Below, in pieces: positions 36,865-50,744 of a stretch of DNA of 64,000 bases. This stretch comes from Prunella strophiata (Eukaryota > Chordata > Aves > Passeriformes > Prunellidae), in the NCBI GenBank assembly GCA_036583965.1, contig JAZBQD010000015.1, positions 71,588,330-71,652,329 on the forward strand, written 5' to 3'. The position numbers were made by a program, and so were the translations under genes. Position 1 is the stretch's first letter. Every line of letters begins with the position of its first letter. The notes below the pieces were generated by a model. That model saw only the letters and a program-made list of their open reading frames with translations, ran no database searches and had not been told where the DNA came from.

Positions 36865-39054
36865 TGTCTGCTTCAACAGAGAAAGTAAATTTCATCTTTT
36901 GGAGGTTTTTTTATCCAAAAAGACCAATGTTCTGCATAAAGGCCATAATTTTCAATATCCACTGCCTTAGAATGGGTAAGCAGAAGTACAGAAAATTAAG
37001 TTACCAAGAACAATCTAGTGGCAGAGATGAAAACAGAAGGCACTGCCAGTGCCCCTTGGGGCACAGTTCTTTCTCCATTGTCTCATTAATCTGGGACTTA
37101 CTAAAGAAACAGTGTATTTTATCATGATAGAAAATGGGCACATCATTGCTGCCCAGTTAGAGAAGGGTCTTGCTCTTCTAGCTCTGTAGACTACAAGGCT
37201 TCCTTCCACTTGAGATAAATGTGCAGTGCCTCTTGCAGTTTTGGACTTTCATCACAGCCTCAGGATCTGGGTGAGTGGGGGCTGTGATTGCTCCTGGGAG
37301 TTACTGATGTTCATGCCAAATGAGGCTCAAGAGAATTAGATGCTGCACTGAGCAAGTGGGTCTTACCCACACCTCTCTTCCTTTCTTTCTCATCCCATTG
37401 TCTTACTGATTTGTACCTGTGCAAGCTGTGCTCTTTCAAAAAAGGAAGGAATTAATGTTGGTTCAAAAGTGAAAATGAAAAAAGTCAACCTGATTCAACT
37501 TCTTAGTGTTTACAAACACTTTTGATTTGGTGGGAGTTTTTCTACATTTTATTTCTGAAAACAGTTAACATCAGAGTGTGGGGGTTTTGTGGTTGTGATG
37601 GAAGCTAAGAACATGGCTAACAGCAAGCCTTGCAGTAAGCACTTAGTACAGAACTGATGGTTGCTTACTGTCCATATTTCATATTTAAAGTCAGATACCA
37701 TCGTAAATAGCATCAAACTTCATTGATTTCAGTATCTTCAGGTTCTTTCTAATCTTTCACAAAAACTTTGTTGGCTTTAGGGAGAGTTTTGTTTGTACAC
37801 AAGTAAGTTGACGCTAGCTTCTAGGAAATAACTTCTTAAGATTTTTAAGTAGGTTTGACTGCTGCAGGTGCTAAAGAGCTGCCATTGGCACAGCCTCATG
37901 ATAGGTCAGCACCTTTTAGTACCTGACAGTGTGGTGTCTTTCAGCTTAGATACAAACAGCCACTCCTAAGGCAGGAGTGAAGTTGGTAACTCAGCTTCCC
38001 ACAGCACCAATACCTGACACAAGCTTTGTCTGGCTCTGCTTTATCCTTCTGATACATCCAGACCTATTCTAAAAGACACTTTTTCTTCTGGAAGAGCCTT
38101 AGTGCCTTGGTTTCAGACCTCAGATTTCTGTTAACGTTGCAGCAAACATATCAGTTGCAAAGTTCTGGTCTTTAGACTCTGCATTATTTATTTATGTTCT
38201 TTCCAGAGAATGTTAAGTAATATACAACAAGAAATTATATATTGTGGTGTATATTTAGTCCAAATGTGTCTTTCTCTAGAGTAATGTAGTAATTTTTTAA
38301 TCTTTGAACTGATCTGAACACATACCTCAATTGTAAATCTACCCAATCATTTTCCTTTAGAAACACTATTTTATGTTTCAGAGAGAACTAATTGCTAAAC
38401 AGCAAAATCCCTTTCCAGTTGAATTCTAGATGCCAGATTTCCAACTATAATTCTTCACTCTTATTAGAAGGAGTCTCTGTATGTCAACATTCTTATTGAT
38501 GTTTTCTGCTGAATGCTTTGTTATAAACTGAACATAATTAAATGTAAGTAGACTGGTATTTCATCACAGCTCAAGGGTATAAGCCCAAAACATTTTTTTC
38601 TCCTGTTATCTCTCCAGTCCTTTTTCTTCTTACATGAAAAGAATGCAAAGTATCAGCATTCTTTAAGTTTGGGAAGTTTTATGACCTCTCCTTAGGAAGC
38701 TGCAGCAATTGAACAATGGTGGAAGGGCTGTTTTGCTTTTCAGTTGTGTCCCAGAATTATGTCAATTTTAATGAGTATATTTTCAAAGTGCTTGCTGGTT
38801 GAGAGATAAAGATTATAAGATGTTTTCAGAGTATGCATCTATATTTTATATTTTCTTTACACAAAGATTCAGTTTGTTTAGCAGTTTTCATTTTTTCCTG
38901 CTGTCCATATTACATAATTTAAATTCTTCTTTATTTTTCTTTATTTTTCATTGTTGCTAGTATTACAATTTTTTATACTTCCCACAGAAATCTAGTTTTA
39001 TGTTCACCAATTTACCTGATTTATCAAAACATCATTAGAATGTTTCTCATGCTT
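36865..39054. other. intergenic, no gene seen
   Basis: AT-rich unique sequence with no recognisable exon, RNA gene or transposable element. Confidence 0.55.
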
Positions 39055-39290
39055 GTGCTGTGTCAGTCTGGGATGGTGGTAATTCTCATCATAACTGCCC
39101 TTACGCTCCTGTGTTTTGGGCTTGTGAGCAAAGCAGTGTTAGCAGTGTTTGGGCTGTTGCTGAGCAGTGCTTGCACACATCAAGGCTTTCTTTCTCCATT
39201 TCCCACTCTGTGCCCCTCAGTAAGTGGGAGAAAGGGAAGTGAGCGGGTGTGTGGGTGCCTGGCTGTTGGCCCAGGTCATCCCAGCAGAGT
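39055..39290 (+). mobile_element. partial LTR, same family as 21984-22557
   Basis: Begins TGCTGTGTCAGTCTGGGATGG and includes GGGCTGTTGCTGAGCAGTGC and TTGCACACATCAAGGCTTTC, diagnostic blocks of the 5' half of this avian LTR, then CCCACTCTGTGCCCC. The TATA and 3' portions are absent. More diverged than the full copy. A chance 89-codon frame overlaps it. Confidence 0.72.
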
Positions 39291-39429
39291 GCAGACTGTG
39301 GGAAGCTGAGTCCCAGTGCCTTAGGAATGGCTGCTTGTGCCAAAGATGATCGCCCTGTCAGGTACTGAAAGGTGCTGCCCTATGATGAGCCTGTGCTCAT
39401 GGCTCAGCTCTTTAGCAGCTGTGACAGTC

Positions 39430-39905
39430 AACCCTACAGTCCTAAAAGGCTTCCAGGAAAATTTGTTCCCCAACTTCTCCATACAGGGCTGAGTGGCCTG
39501 TTTTCTCCCGATCTTCCTTCTTGCCCCTCTTGAAGAGGGATGTGAAATTTACTTTCTTCTGTCTTCAGAAACCTATTTGTGATTGCCACATCCTTTCAAA
39601 AGCGATAAAGAACTTGCAATGACAGCAGACAGCTGTCCCAGCACTATTGAATGCACCCCATCGAGTCTCATACGCTGGCTTAAGTGATTCCTAGCTCTGC
39701 TAGTTACCCTTTACCATGAATAATGCTTCAGTTGCACTGACCATTATTAAGTTCCTGGCATACCTGAGAGAAGAAAATGTCTGCAAAAACTGAGGCAAAA
39801 AGAGCATTAAGTACCTTGCCTTCTCTGTATCCTTTGTCAGTGCCTGCCACATTTTTGTGTAGTACTGTTCTTCTCTCCCTTTCCAGCTAAAACCTGAGGA
39901 CAATA
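39430..39905 (-). mobile_element. CR1 LINE, ORF2 linker / start of reverse transcriptase (old)
   Basis: Plus-strand blocks such as CCGATCTTCCTTCTTGCCCC followed by TCTTGAAGAGGG (reverse of the FKxGKKED region of the RT domain), ATGCACCCCATCGAGTCTCATACG, AAAAACTGAGGCAAAAAGAGC and TGCCTTCTCTGTATCC are the reverse complement of CR1 ORF2 between endonuclease and reverse transcriptase. Highly diverged; no open frame. Boundaries uncertain. Confidence 0.7.
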
Positions 39906-42900
39906 AGATGCCAGAGGTTTTCCACTTCCTATTTCAGTGCCTGTACTGCACTGTGATGAATTACCAGAGGCAGTACCAGCCACCAGGCAACACACTGACA
40001 TTGCTTTCTTGAAGAAATACTGTCCCTGGGTCTTGAATCCCAGCAAAATTGGAATAATGATGTTGGTCTGGTAATAGCTGAACTACCAATTTGGTGTTAC
40101 AATTTGCAAGCCATGTTACAAGGCCATGGGGAAAAATGTCTGATACTGCCAGGTCAAGGAAAATGTGTATCAACAAGCACATTGAGGGTCACCACCATCA
40201 TTTATGGACACTGTGCAAGGATAAGATGTGGGCTGAATGGATCATTCTGAATTCATCACATTCTATTGTCAATATCTGTGTTAGAGGACTAAAGGGTCCC
40301 ATAGTCCTCTTTTCAGAGACCTCATTTATTATTTTTATAGGCCATTTCTTTCCAATTCTACTGATTTTAAATTCTTGGCTGTTACAGTATTCCTGGTTCC
40401 CCCTGAAGGACAAGTCTGCTAGAAATATTGTCTCTTGGAGTTATCCTGAAACAGCCTCAAGTTTATACAGGTTACCTGGGGAAGTTCTGCCTTCCCAAAC
40501 TACCTCATCCTTCTGTCCAAAGGTTAGTGCTTCTTCTTTGCCTTTATCATCTACTCCTTATCATCCTGCTTGCCCTCTTCCATGGCACAAACTTATCTTG
40601 ATTTCCAAACCTGTGTCTAACGCAAGTTTGAGAGTTTATAACCCTAAAAGACAATGCTCTGCACTGAAACTGAACTGCACTTCTGCTGTCATTAGCAGCA
40701 GCCATAAGTCACGTTCATGCTACTGTCCCCCCTGTACATCAGTTAATTCCTGTTTAAATTCAACTGCAGATTAAAAATGCTTTCTTCAAAACAGTCTATT
40801 AGGCATGCCTCTGCTTCTGTAATGCTTGTTGTTTCCTCTGGCCTCTCCTTTCTGTGCTCTGTTGCTATCTGTTTCCAGTGCAACAATGAAAATAGCTCCA
40901 TGTAGTCCTCTTTCAAATGTCTTTACAGAAGATTAGCCAGTCCCCCATGTTGCTACTAGTTCCAAACACCTGATGAAAATCCCTTCACCAACAGGTTGTT
41001 CAGGAAGAAATGCCCTGTTTCTTTGCTCTTCTCAGCCCCATATGTCAGTTAGATGTATGTTGTTTTGCCTGCTTCTGTTCTTGGATCTTGGAGACAATCC
41101 TGGAATAAAGCTCTGCTGCATCAAACTCACCCTCAGCAAATGAAATATATATGATAACAGTATAGCTGCTTTTTAATCTCATGGGCATTTATCATATCTC
41201 TGACTCCCAAGTCTGTCAGGAAAAAAAACCCACCAACATTTAAAAATACCAAACAAAAAAAATCTCACACAATCCCCAAATGCTTGCACTCTGTCACTTG
41301 GAGTGGTTTTTATGGCCTGTTGCTCATACTCCTTGTCCCACATGGGCATTTCTGCTGTCCCTTCAGCTCTGTAAATGCTGAGAATCCAGCAAGGTAACCT
41401 ATGCCTGGGGATGCTTCGTCTGTTCCTGCAGTGGCTTTGGAGTGCTGCAGCAATGTCTCAGAAGTGCTGTGTGAGAGCCTGCATGCTGCACTGACCACAA
41501 CTAGCTGCAGCATGGACCTGAAATGAATCAAACCCTGTGCTACAAATATGTGTCAGCTGGGGAAACTCTTCAGCCATCCCATGCCTGACTTATTGTGTGA
41601 CTTCCCTGAGCTCAGTTGTGTCAGGGATTATATCTGACAGACAGATGTGGCATAGTCCATTATGTTTGTATAAAACATGGGTGAAGCCTCAGGTGAAATG
41701 AAACTTTCTTATAAAAATGATAATATACACTGACTTCCAGAAGTATTTTCAGTTTTGATCAGGTAGGAAGAGAAGTGCATCAGCTGGTAATAAACTCATT
41801 AACGGTTTGCTAATACTGAGGCCAGTGAGACGACTATGTCTGGTTTGCCAGAATAAAAGCAGCATTTTCAAAGAGGCATGGGAAATTAATACTCGAGAAA
41901 AAGGTCCAGAGTGAAGGATCACTTTTCATTTAAGAAGTGAATGTTAAAAATTTTGTGGGAAGAGGTGAAAAACTCACTGAGGCTATAAAGATAATGGCAT
42001 GGAAGTTCTAGGGAAACATGCAATTGCTACTCCCCCTATGGAGTGCAGTCAGCATGTCTGACCTCCCTCACACAGTACAATCCAAGGGGGACTAAACAGA
42101 TGGTGGAGCAGAGAGGAGGCACCATGTCCAGGCTCTGCCAAAACCCTTGCAGAGGAGAGAACTCAGTGGTACTTTCCAGCTGACAAACCACACAGCAGCT
42201 GAAAACCAAGGGAGATAAGGAAGATGTCCTGCTGTTGCATCAGCAGCAGCGGCAAAATCTTGGACTGACCCATGTCCCCCTCCCAAGGATATCTCAGGTA
42301 CTATCCTGAAATATCCAGCCCCAGGATATGACCACCACTCACTATTAAGATGTATGACTAAAGTCACCCATTTCTAAATGGAAAGAAATAGTGTAAAAGA
42401 TAAGAGAGGGAAGTGGGGGAAGACTCCAGCTGGGATCAGTTGAGAGGCTGAACCTGTCTTCTCCCCCAGAGGGATGCCTTTCTGGTAAAGAACTGTTTTC
42501 TCTGCATGCTGAATGATCATCTTGAGCCAGCTTTTACTGGGGATTAGAGCTTCTTAGTATATTGCTTTGAATTACTACATAACTTTGAGTATATATTTGC
42601 AGTCAGATATTACCACCAGCAATTTTAGAACCTTAAATTCTCACAATTTTGTTTATGAAGAGGGCCATTCTGTAAACTGTTAATGTGAATATTTCAAGGG
42701 TGCTGGCAGTCACTGGCAGTGGATAAAGGTGTGGAGATCCATGAGGGGTCTCTCTGTTTGATGTGTGACCCTGAACAAGTCAGTCTCTGATCTAGTGAAC
42801 TGATCACTGAAGGGTATCCCTAATGGGATGCTGACAGGCTAGTTGGGCACAAGGGTCTGAGCATTCCTGGGTCTTGGCTTTCCTTGACTAATCAGACACA

Positions 42901-45900
42901 AAGGGTTTGGGTAAATCTCTCTTTTTCATCTGGTAAAAAAGAAATTTCGTCCTTAAAATGTTTTTAAATCAACATGTTAAGAAAGGTAACATTCTTTTCT
43001 GAGCCAAGACCTCCTTCCATGACCTCAGCCTGAGGATGTTTTCATGTTTTTCAAGACTGAATCCTCTGTCAAGAGGATGTAAATTTCTAGTCTCAGCTGC
43101 CTTATAATGGGCGAGAAGAAACTTTAGAGCCAACATAAATAATGACTAAAGATCTGCATGCCTGTTCTGTTTCCTTTTAGCACTTAGACGTCAGAAGATT
43201 CTGCAAGCACCTATTTTAAATTCTATAAGCAAACATTTTTTTTTCCTTTTAGTTTAGGCTTCAGTTAAGGGTGATTTCAAGGTAAATAGCTAATGACTTA
43301 ATCCCATAGGTGCAGCTAACCTTAGAACCAGTTTAGTTTAATATCCTTGCAATACCCAGCAGCCTGTATTTTTTTTTTTTTTTTTTCCATTTTAGAGCTT
43401 GTCAGCCAGGAATTTAAGTGGAAGAAACATTGTCTGGTGACTTGAGCTAGTCAGGAAAGCACCAGAATAGTGGAGGAGAATATTTAACCTAAGATTTCTT
43501 CCAGTTTCAGTGTCAAAGTATTTTCTAATACTGAATGAAAAGATTTTTTAAAATGTTGAGTTTCATAAAGTGAAAGACATGCAGCACTGGGAGAAGCAGT
43601 AGGAAAATGGTCTGTTATAAATATTTGAACTCTTGCTGAGGTATCTTTTCTCCTTTGTCCTCCCTGGCATAGCTAAAACTAACATCTCTATTCAGCTTAA
43701 AGAACCAGGTCAATCAACTATTGAACACAGAGTGTTTGTCACCTAGGGAAATGAATAATTAATGTAGCCTCACTAATCTGATATCAAAGGGAAGGAAATG
43801 TAATAGCAAATAGGCCTATGTGTAAGGGGAAAAAAAAGGAAATAGCAACATTCTATCAGGCTCTGCTTAAGTGATTCACACACATGAACCTGAGCTGAGG
43901 GTGCAAACTGAAATGCTTAGTGAAAATAAGCTGACTGAAAAAACGGAATAATTTCTTTTGCTGGGAAGAAAAAGTGAGATGAAGGAAGAAAAGGTTTCTG
44001 AGCTTGTTCAAAAGAAAGCAAGGAAAGTATTTTCAGCTGAAGATTTTGGACTTAGAGATGAAATCACTGCTGCTAAGCTTGGCTATTCTCTAAGGTAATG
44101 AAAGATTCAGGCTACTTGTATTTCTGTAACTTCTTCAGTATATCCTGCCTCTGAATGTAACTTAACCAAATCTAGAGGTATAAATCCATTTCATTTTCTA
44201 TTCAGTGTCAGAATATTTCTTTTTAATGTTTTTTTTTTTTTTTTCCTATTAAAAGGTAAGAATGTGTTGGGGGGATGTGGGAGAATATTCTGAAGATATT
44301 CCTAGAAGCTTGGTTAAATTTTTGAAGCGCGATGCTGTAATCCAAATGTTCAAAATTGTTTTAGAGCCAGTACAATTCACAGAGAAAGTGTGGAAAAAGA
44401 AGGGTAAAAAAGGAAACAGGAGCTGGTGAACAGGAAGTGTGACCACAAGAACATTTCTTGAGATTGTTGAGGTCCCCAGAAGCTGCAGTGAAATTTATGC
44501 AAGTTTCTGTTTTATGAAACAACTGAAAAACTGAGCTTCCAATCAGCAGTGTGGAAAGGATGAAGAACTCAGAGTATAGTGGGAAGAATACTCTAGGGGA
44601 CTGTATATACTTTTTTCTTATCTTGCTGTGTATGTATTAAAGCCTTTTCTCCATGAGAAAGTTGCACCAGTCTGTTTAGGTGTGCAGTTTTAAATAAATA
44701 CAATAGACATTCCCAATTAAGCTGAAAACAATTTCTTCTCTCTTTAATTCAGGACAATGAAAAACTTGCATAAGCTATATCAAGTAAAAAGGTCTACACA
44801 AGAACCTACATTTGTTAAACAAGGTTGGTTTAGAACCTGGTTTAAATTGAATTAATGTATTTTTCTGTTGTGAGGAAGGCTTCCTGCATGTGTGTTGTCC
44901 CCATCAGAGGCCAACCTGATGCAAGTATTTCACAGCTGTTGAGAGACAACTGAGGATTCACCATTTTTCAGAGAAAGAAGTACTTTGAGAAAGAAGCTGA
45001 AAATAATAAAATTTGTCTGTCTCATAAAAACAATGACAACAAAAGAAAGTCAAATACAGCACCTCCAACAAACAGGAAATTCCATATACAGCACAAAATC
45101 AGACAACAAAATCAGAAATTAAATATATTGAAAAACAGAAGGGCCTGTTCACCAAACAGCTTCAAGGAAAGCAGGATCATTCATAAAGTCAGAGGAGCAT
45201 CACATTTAGCTTGGTGAAGGAACCAGCTGACAAATTCTGAGAATTCAAAGCATGTCATGTTTAACTCTCTAAAAGGTGAAAGAAGAGTTAGTGACATGTC
45301 TTTGTTTTTAACAGGTTGAAGCTAAGTCAAAAAGGCTGCTGTGTTTGCACGTCATAGGCAAAGGGCACACGCAAAGTCATGTTCATCCCTGCTCTGTTCA
45401 GCACATAAGAGAACTGCAATCTGGACTTAAAAAAGATCAGTGTTGCATTCTGCTGCAAGGTGGGTGGACCATAGGAAATCTGTTGTGAGAGAAGGAAGCT
45501 GAACTCCTTTCTCAAAAGGTTGATATGGAGATTTTCTCTTCTCCACTGGTTCATATATCTTTGTGAAAGCATAGTAAGCAGTAAAAGGGAGTCTGGATAC
45601 AAGACAGACTGCTCAGATCTAGGAAATAAAGCAAAATACAGAATTTGAGAAGAAATAAATGACAAATTTTGCAGTATTTTTAATGAAAAATTTCCTCCTT
45701 TTACAACCATCTGTATGTTGCAATGAGGTGACCATGAGAGAATTATGAAAAGATAAAGTATATGAGATTCTTTCAATAACACAGAATGGCAGTGAAGGGA
45801 GAAAAGCAATTCTGGTAATAAATGTAAGCTAGGGAAAGAAAGAAGGCATAGCTGAGAAATAAGAGAATCCATGAACTAAAAATACCTAGTGGTAGTAGTA

Positions 45901-46635
45901 GGAGACCATTACATGGCTGACTGCAGGCTAATTGCATTTGTTCAGTCATTGTGAAAATGGATACAGATGGGATGCACAAGTTTGGAAATATCTTACTGCT
46001 AAAGAGAAAATAAAGCACATGTTACGTGATAAACCATTACCTAAGATGATGTTGGAGAGAACTCAGAAGATGATATGACTAAAGTATTCTTTTCTGCTTT
46101 AGCAGCTCTTTTAATTAAATTTACTACTTCTTTTTTTCCTGACAAAAAGAAATGGAGGATGGTGGTTGGGTGAAAAACAGGAGACCAATCTTAACTAGTG
46201 AGATAGGTAAAAAAACCTATCTGCCACTGAGCAAAGCTTCCTTGCTTGAAACTGAACATAGTTTTGTTAAAGTGTTAGAATTGGCTGTAGAGAGTCAGTG
46301 GCTCAATGAGTGTTTTGCATTTTCTTCACTGCTGTGGTATTGTAAGTTCTTAGTGGGATGCCTTTGGAGGCACATCCAGATTTTACAAGCTTTTTCTAAG
46401 TAGAAACAGCTGGGGAAACAGCTGATATCAAACTTAACAATTCCTCAGAGGTCTGAATACATTCCAGATTAAAAAGGAGAAAAAGAAAAGCCCAGACCTA
46501 TCTATCTTTTGTATCTGATTTTCATATACTGATAATACAGCTAGTGCCTACTGAAACTCACAGCTGTTACTCCTGACTGCTCTGATTTTATTAAATGGTT
46601 CTTGGAAAGTTATTTTGAGTCCCAGCAAATTTTGT
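39906..46635. other. intergenic, no gene seen
   Basis: Mostly AT-rich unique DNA with moderately GC-richer patches (41310-41530, 42050-42480). Two longish open frames, 40091-40774 plus (227 codons) and 45327-45872 minus (181 codons), show no family signature and are treated as chance. Poly-T runs occur at about 43370-43387 and 44228-44244. Confidence 0.55.
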
Positions 46636-47001
46636 ATTGGTCAGAGGGAAAGCATAAAGTATAAAAACTCTGTCTCCAGCTGCATAAACAACACAGCAGA
46701 GTCTTACTTAGTTCTCAGAATAGTAGGAGATGGCTGAAATATGCCAGGGAGGAAATCTGCCTTGCCAGTTAGTGTCCATCATTTCCCACAGTTCAGACAG
46801 ATTTGCCACTCAGAGACACCAGGCAGCCTTTGGGCCAGATGGCTGGCACATCATTCTCTGCAGCTGAGCAAGGACACGTGGTACCCTTCTCTGGAGGAAT
46901 CATGAGAGGCACGGGGCTGTGTTTCTCTGAGCAGGGTGACTGCGACATTTAGCGTGAGTCTCTCTGAGAGCTACTTCACTCTTCATCACTGCACCACAGG
47001 T
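46636..47001 (+). promoter_or_regulatory. weak candidate promoter plus unannotated first exon
   Basis: An inverted CCAAT box (ATTGG, 46636-46640) is followed 20 bp later by TATAAAA (46660-46666). A start near 46690 would give an exon of about 310 nt ending at the donor-like CCACAG|GTAAAT (GT at 47000-47001). The stretch is GC-richer than its surroundings. A 45-codon frame (46730-46867) starts with G at -3 and G at +4 but resembles nothing I know. It could be a lncRNA promoter, an unrecognised LTR fragment, or coincidence. Confidence 0.2.
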
Positions 47002-47090
47002 AAATCAGCTTTACTGCAAGCACTTTTCACTTTATTTGTCTCTTAAAACACCCTGACACAAAACTAGTACATGGGGTTGTTTTTGTTGGT

Positions 47091-47091
<1 letters not shown>

Positions 47092-47123
<32 letters not shown>
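47092..47123. repeat. poly-T run (32 nt)
   Basis: Thirty-two consecutive T. No AATAAA or recognisable gene copy on the side where a minus-strand retrocopy would lie. Confidence 0.95.
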
Positions 47124-50100
47124 CTCAAAATGCTTTAAGGCTGCTGGATAAAAGCAGAAAGAAAATGCAAAAGACATTTTGTGAATAGATTTAAGTCTGA
47201 AAATTAAAATACTTCTGCGTGGTGAGCAACTCTGAGGTATTTATGGTGCTTCTTTAGGCTCTCTCAATTACCCAAATAAAGAGGAAATGTAAGCCCTTGA
47301 GCTCTGGTAATTTAGCACAAATTTTCATTCATTTTGACTAAATTGCTACAAACTTACACAAGCCACATTAAGCCTGAAGAACAGGAAACAGCAGCAGGAA
47401 GGGCCTGTCAGAGAAGACCTTATGGCCTTTGAAAAAAATCCTAGAAAAGATTAAAATTGCACCACAGAAAGTCAGAAAATTGAATTGCCAGGGGGGAAAA
47501 GAGCTTGTGAAGAAAGGAACAATAGGGAGGGGAGACTGAGCCAGTGATAGTAGTTTCAACGTTATTTAGAAGAAAGAGGAGGTCAGGCAGAGCAGTATAC
47601 ACCAAAGAATTGTGTCTGGAACTTCACAAATCCGAAGGAAGAGCTCACATACTTGCTAGCAATATTCCACTTTTTTCACATTTAGCTGACAGCAATAGGG
47701 AAGACTGAAAAGGCATTCCTGTGGGTACATAACTAAGAAAGTTTAGAAGGCATTGCTATTCACTCTGAGAAAGATGGATATTAAATATTTAAATGAATTT
47801 AAATGCAACTGTTCTGTTATAAGTCAGAGAAAATCCGCAAGTGCATCAAAGATGCGTGTGGGTTTTGGTAGCAGGCTTTCCAAGGAAAGGACCTGAAAAG
47901 CAATTACCTGAGGTGTAATACCTAAGCATCTGTCATGTCTGAAAACCAGGTGCTTAAGCTGGTATGACAAAGCCATTTTCAAAATATGTGGGTTGTAGGC
48001 TGCAAAGGAGAGGCTCTAATTAGTATTCACTGATGTGTGTCCCAGCCTCGGTGGCCTTTGTGTGTTCCTCCATCTGAGCCTACAAAAGACTAAGCAGAGG
48101 TGCCTATAACAGGTACATTTCTAGCAGTGACTCTAGAACCATGGCTGGTCAGGCCAAACAAGAGGCCACACTTCCTGGTCAGAAGTGGGAGAGGTTAGAG
48201 CAGGTTAGAGAGGTTAGAAGTTAGAGCAGCTGTGTGGATGGCAGATGTGCCTACAAGTCTGGTTCTCTGTATTTTGATATTAGAGGTGGCCCTAAGCAAG
48301 TCACTTAAAAATAATAATTTGGGGAGAATCAGATGTATGCCATAATGCCTAATGTCACAGCTCTGAAGTTGGACATATGCAGTTTGACATATTTATCTGA
48401 GAGGAAGCTTTTGCTAGGTAACAGAAATCAAAGATCCCATTTACTCTGAAAAAAAACCAGTGGAAGATTCAAGTCCACATCAGTGGTTTTCTAGGAGAAC
48501 ATTCTCAACAATGAACAGATCATTATCCCAGTGAAAGGGAGTAGGAGAGATTGCTCCTGCTGGGACATGCCTCTTGGCTATACTGGCTGGAGCACCCTTA
48601 ACCTAAGGGTCCATGTTATATTTAGACATAATCGTTCACCTGCAACTATGTCTCTACCAATACATTAAACAGGGCTAAAGAGTCTTCTGTGACCCTGAGC
48701 TTTGTACATCTGGCATGGCTGGCTTGACCTGTGTATATTCATGACAAAGCAACTAGCTTTAAGTCTCCTCCATGGGGTGTTTCTGTGACTCCAGGATGTA
48801 AATACCAGGTTTCTGCCTTCCTTTTACTTCATAGTATCTGAGGCAAGGAGAGTGCTGAAAGGCAGCTGGTAATTGCTGAAACAAAAGCCATATGTTGCAT
48901 GCATTATGATGGGGCATGACAGTGTATAAAAATGGTTTTGATTGCACAGTCCCCTGCAAATGCACTGAAGGACAGTGCAGGTCAAACAGGTGTGGTACAG
49001 TCTTGTCCATGCTGCCTGGTGTTCTTGGTCTTTGGTTCAGCTGTCACAGAGGCTGTGGGTAGGTGTGGGCAAACCTGTGTTAGGGACCATATTAAGCAAT
49101 GTGGCACAGAGCATTCTTGAACAAGCCTCCAAATCTTGTTCTAATAAGGTGCACAAGTACAGTCAAAAAAGGATCAGTCCATATACAAAAGCAAAACTTC
49201 AAGCATCTAAGTAGCTTGACTGCTAGAAACACAAATGCTCAATGGAATAAAATGGAGCTTTTAAGAATCAAGGTGCCTAAATTGTTTTCTAGCCTTTGTG
49301 TACCTCAGCATATCCGCAGTGAGGGTAATCACATGCCCCTCTGCTCAGTGTTGTGAGGATGAATAACATAACAATTTTACAGGATTCAAATAAAAGAAAA
49401 ATGAGGGCCAAACAAGGACTTTGAGCAGTTTGGCCATAAAACAGTTTGACCACAGTAATATCCTTCAGTGTTGAAGATTCTCTCAGCTCTGTCAACTGCA
49501 ATTAACTGCACAATTTTAAACTGGCCATAGTATTGTGTTGAAATTTTCCAGTTCCAGATATCTCTGTAGCCATTTGAATAACCACTGAGGCAGTAGTATG
49601 TGCTTAAGCCCAGTTCCTCTGGTCCACACTGCTGATGAGGATACAAAAAATTGATATATGTAATTATTCTTGCACTCCCTCTTTTCATGTGAATCTCCTA
49701 CAACACTCACCAAAGTCCTCAAAGTACAGCAGGTCAAGCCTCCAAGGTGCACTGAAATCCCAGGTGAGTTGGGCTGTCTCTGTTTCATGCTGTAGGCTCC
49801 ATGACAGCACTATGATATAGAGCCCCGTTCACCCTCCAGAAACTGGAGATTCATTGCAAAGCAGTATGTCCTTCCCAGACTAGGCTTAGTTCATGCTGTT
49901 ATGTGCTCCATAGCAATCTCTCTAATGCCAGCATTTGAGTTCTGTCAGAAATCCCAATTAGTGGTTTTTCCCTCTGTAGATCAGAGAAAATATTCCATTA
50001 GTGTTGCTTTTGCAGTGCCTTGAAATCTTCTGAGTTTTACGGACCCCTTTCTCCTTCAGGCTTTGGTGCAGTTCATGTAATCTGTTATTTGTTCCAACCA

Positions 50101-50164
50101 CCATTCCCTGTGAAGGACACACTGTAGAAGAACTGGGTCTTTTGCCCAAGCCCATATAGCATGA
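47124..50164. other. intergenic, no gene seen
   Basis: Unique-looking sequence. It contains a short imperfect tandem array of GGTTAGAG-type units at about 48188-48229. No exon or family signature. Confidence 0.55.
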
Positions 50165-50575
50165 AAACCCCTTTCCTATGAGGACAGGCTGAGAGATCTG
50201 GGTCTGCTCAGCCTGGAGAAGAGAAAGCTCCTGGAAGGCCTTAGAGCACCTTCCAGTACCTAAAGGTCCTGTAAGAAAGATGGGGAAAAACTTTTTATTA
50301 AGGCCTGTTATGACTGGACAAAGGGTAATGATTTTAATCTGAAAGAGGATTGACCTAAACTAGATATAAGAAAAACATTTTTTACAATGAGAGTGATAAA
50401 ACAGTGGAGCAAGTGGTAGGAGAAGTGGTAGGTGCCCTATCCTTGGAAATATTCAAGGCCAGGTTGGACAGGGCTCTGAGCAACCTGATCTACCTAAAGC
50501 TCCTCCTTATTGCAGGGGAGTGAACTAGATGACCTTTATTGGTCCCTTCCAACCCAGATTATTAAGGGTTAATAA
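50165..50575 (+). mobile_element. CR1 LINE, 3'-end copy
   Basis: Reads in CR1 order: CCTATGAGGACAGGCTGAGAG, CTGCTCAGCCTGGAGAAGAG, a diverged ORF2 tail, ATCCTTGGAAATATTCAAGG then CCAGGTTGGACAGGGCTCTG, and the 3' end GAACTAGATGACCTTTATTG then GTCCCTTCCAACCC. Complete at the 3' end, truncated at the 5' end, with frame-breaking changes. Confidence 0.92.
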
Positions 50576-50744
50576 CTTCAGTGCTTGAACTAGAGTCAGT
50601 GGACTGGGTTGCAGGGAAATGGCAGCTCTGGTTTTGAGAGCTGCAAGCTCATTTCCAAGGTATGTACAGTTTACTTCATTTCTAAGAGTACTCTATCCTG
50701 CTCCCTGGGCACCCTGGGCCTGTTAGGAAGAACATTGCTGGCAG

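Noticed and set aside
40091..40774. 227-codon plus-strand frame
   Set aside because: No recognisable domain, low-complexity Ser/Cys-rich second half, no splice or promoter context; consistent with a chance frame.
45327..45872. 181-codon minus-strand hydrophobic frame
   Set aside because: Leu/Ser/Phe-rich composition as expected from reverse reading of purine-rich DNA; no family motif, no convincing start context or neighbouring exon.
47092..47123. Poly-T run as the tail of a minus-strand processed pseudogene
   Set aside because: No AATAAA within about 40 bases on the expected side and no coding similarity in the adjacent sequence.
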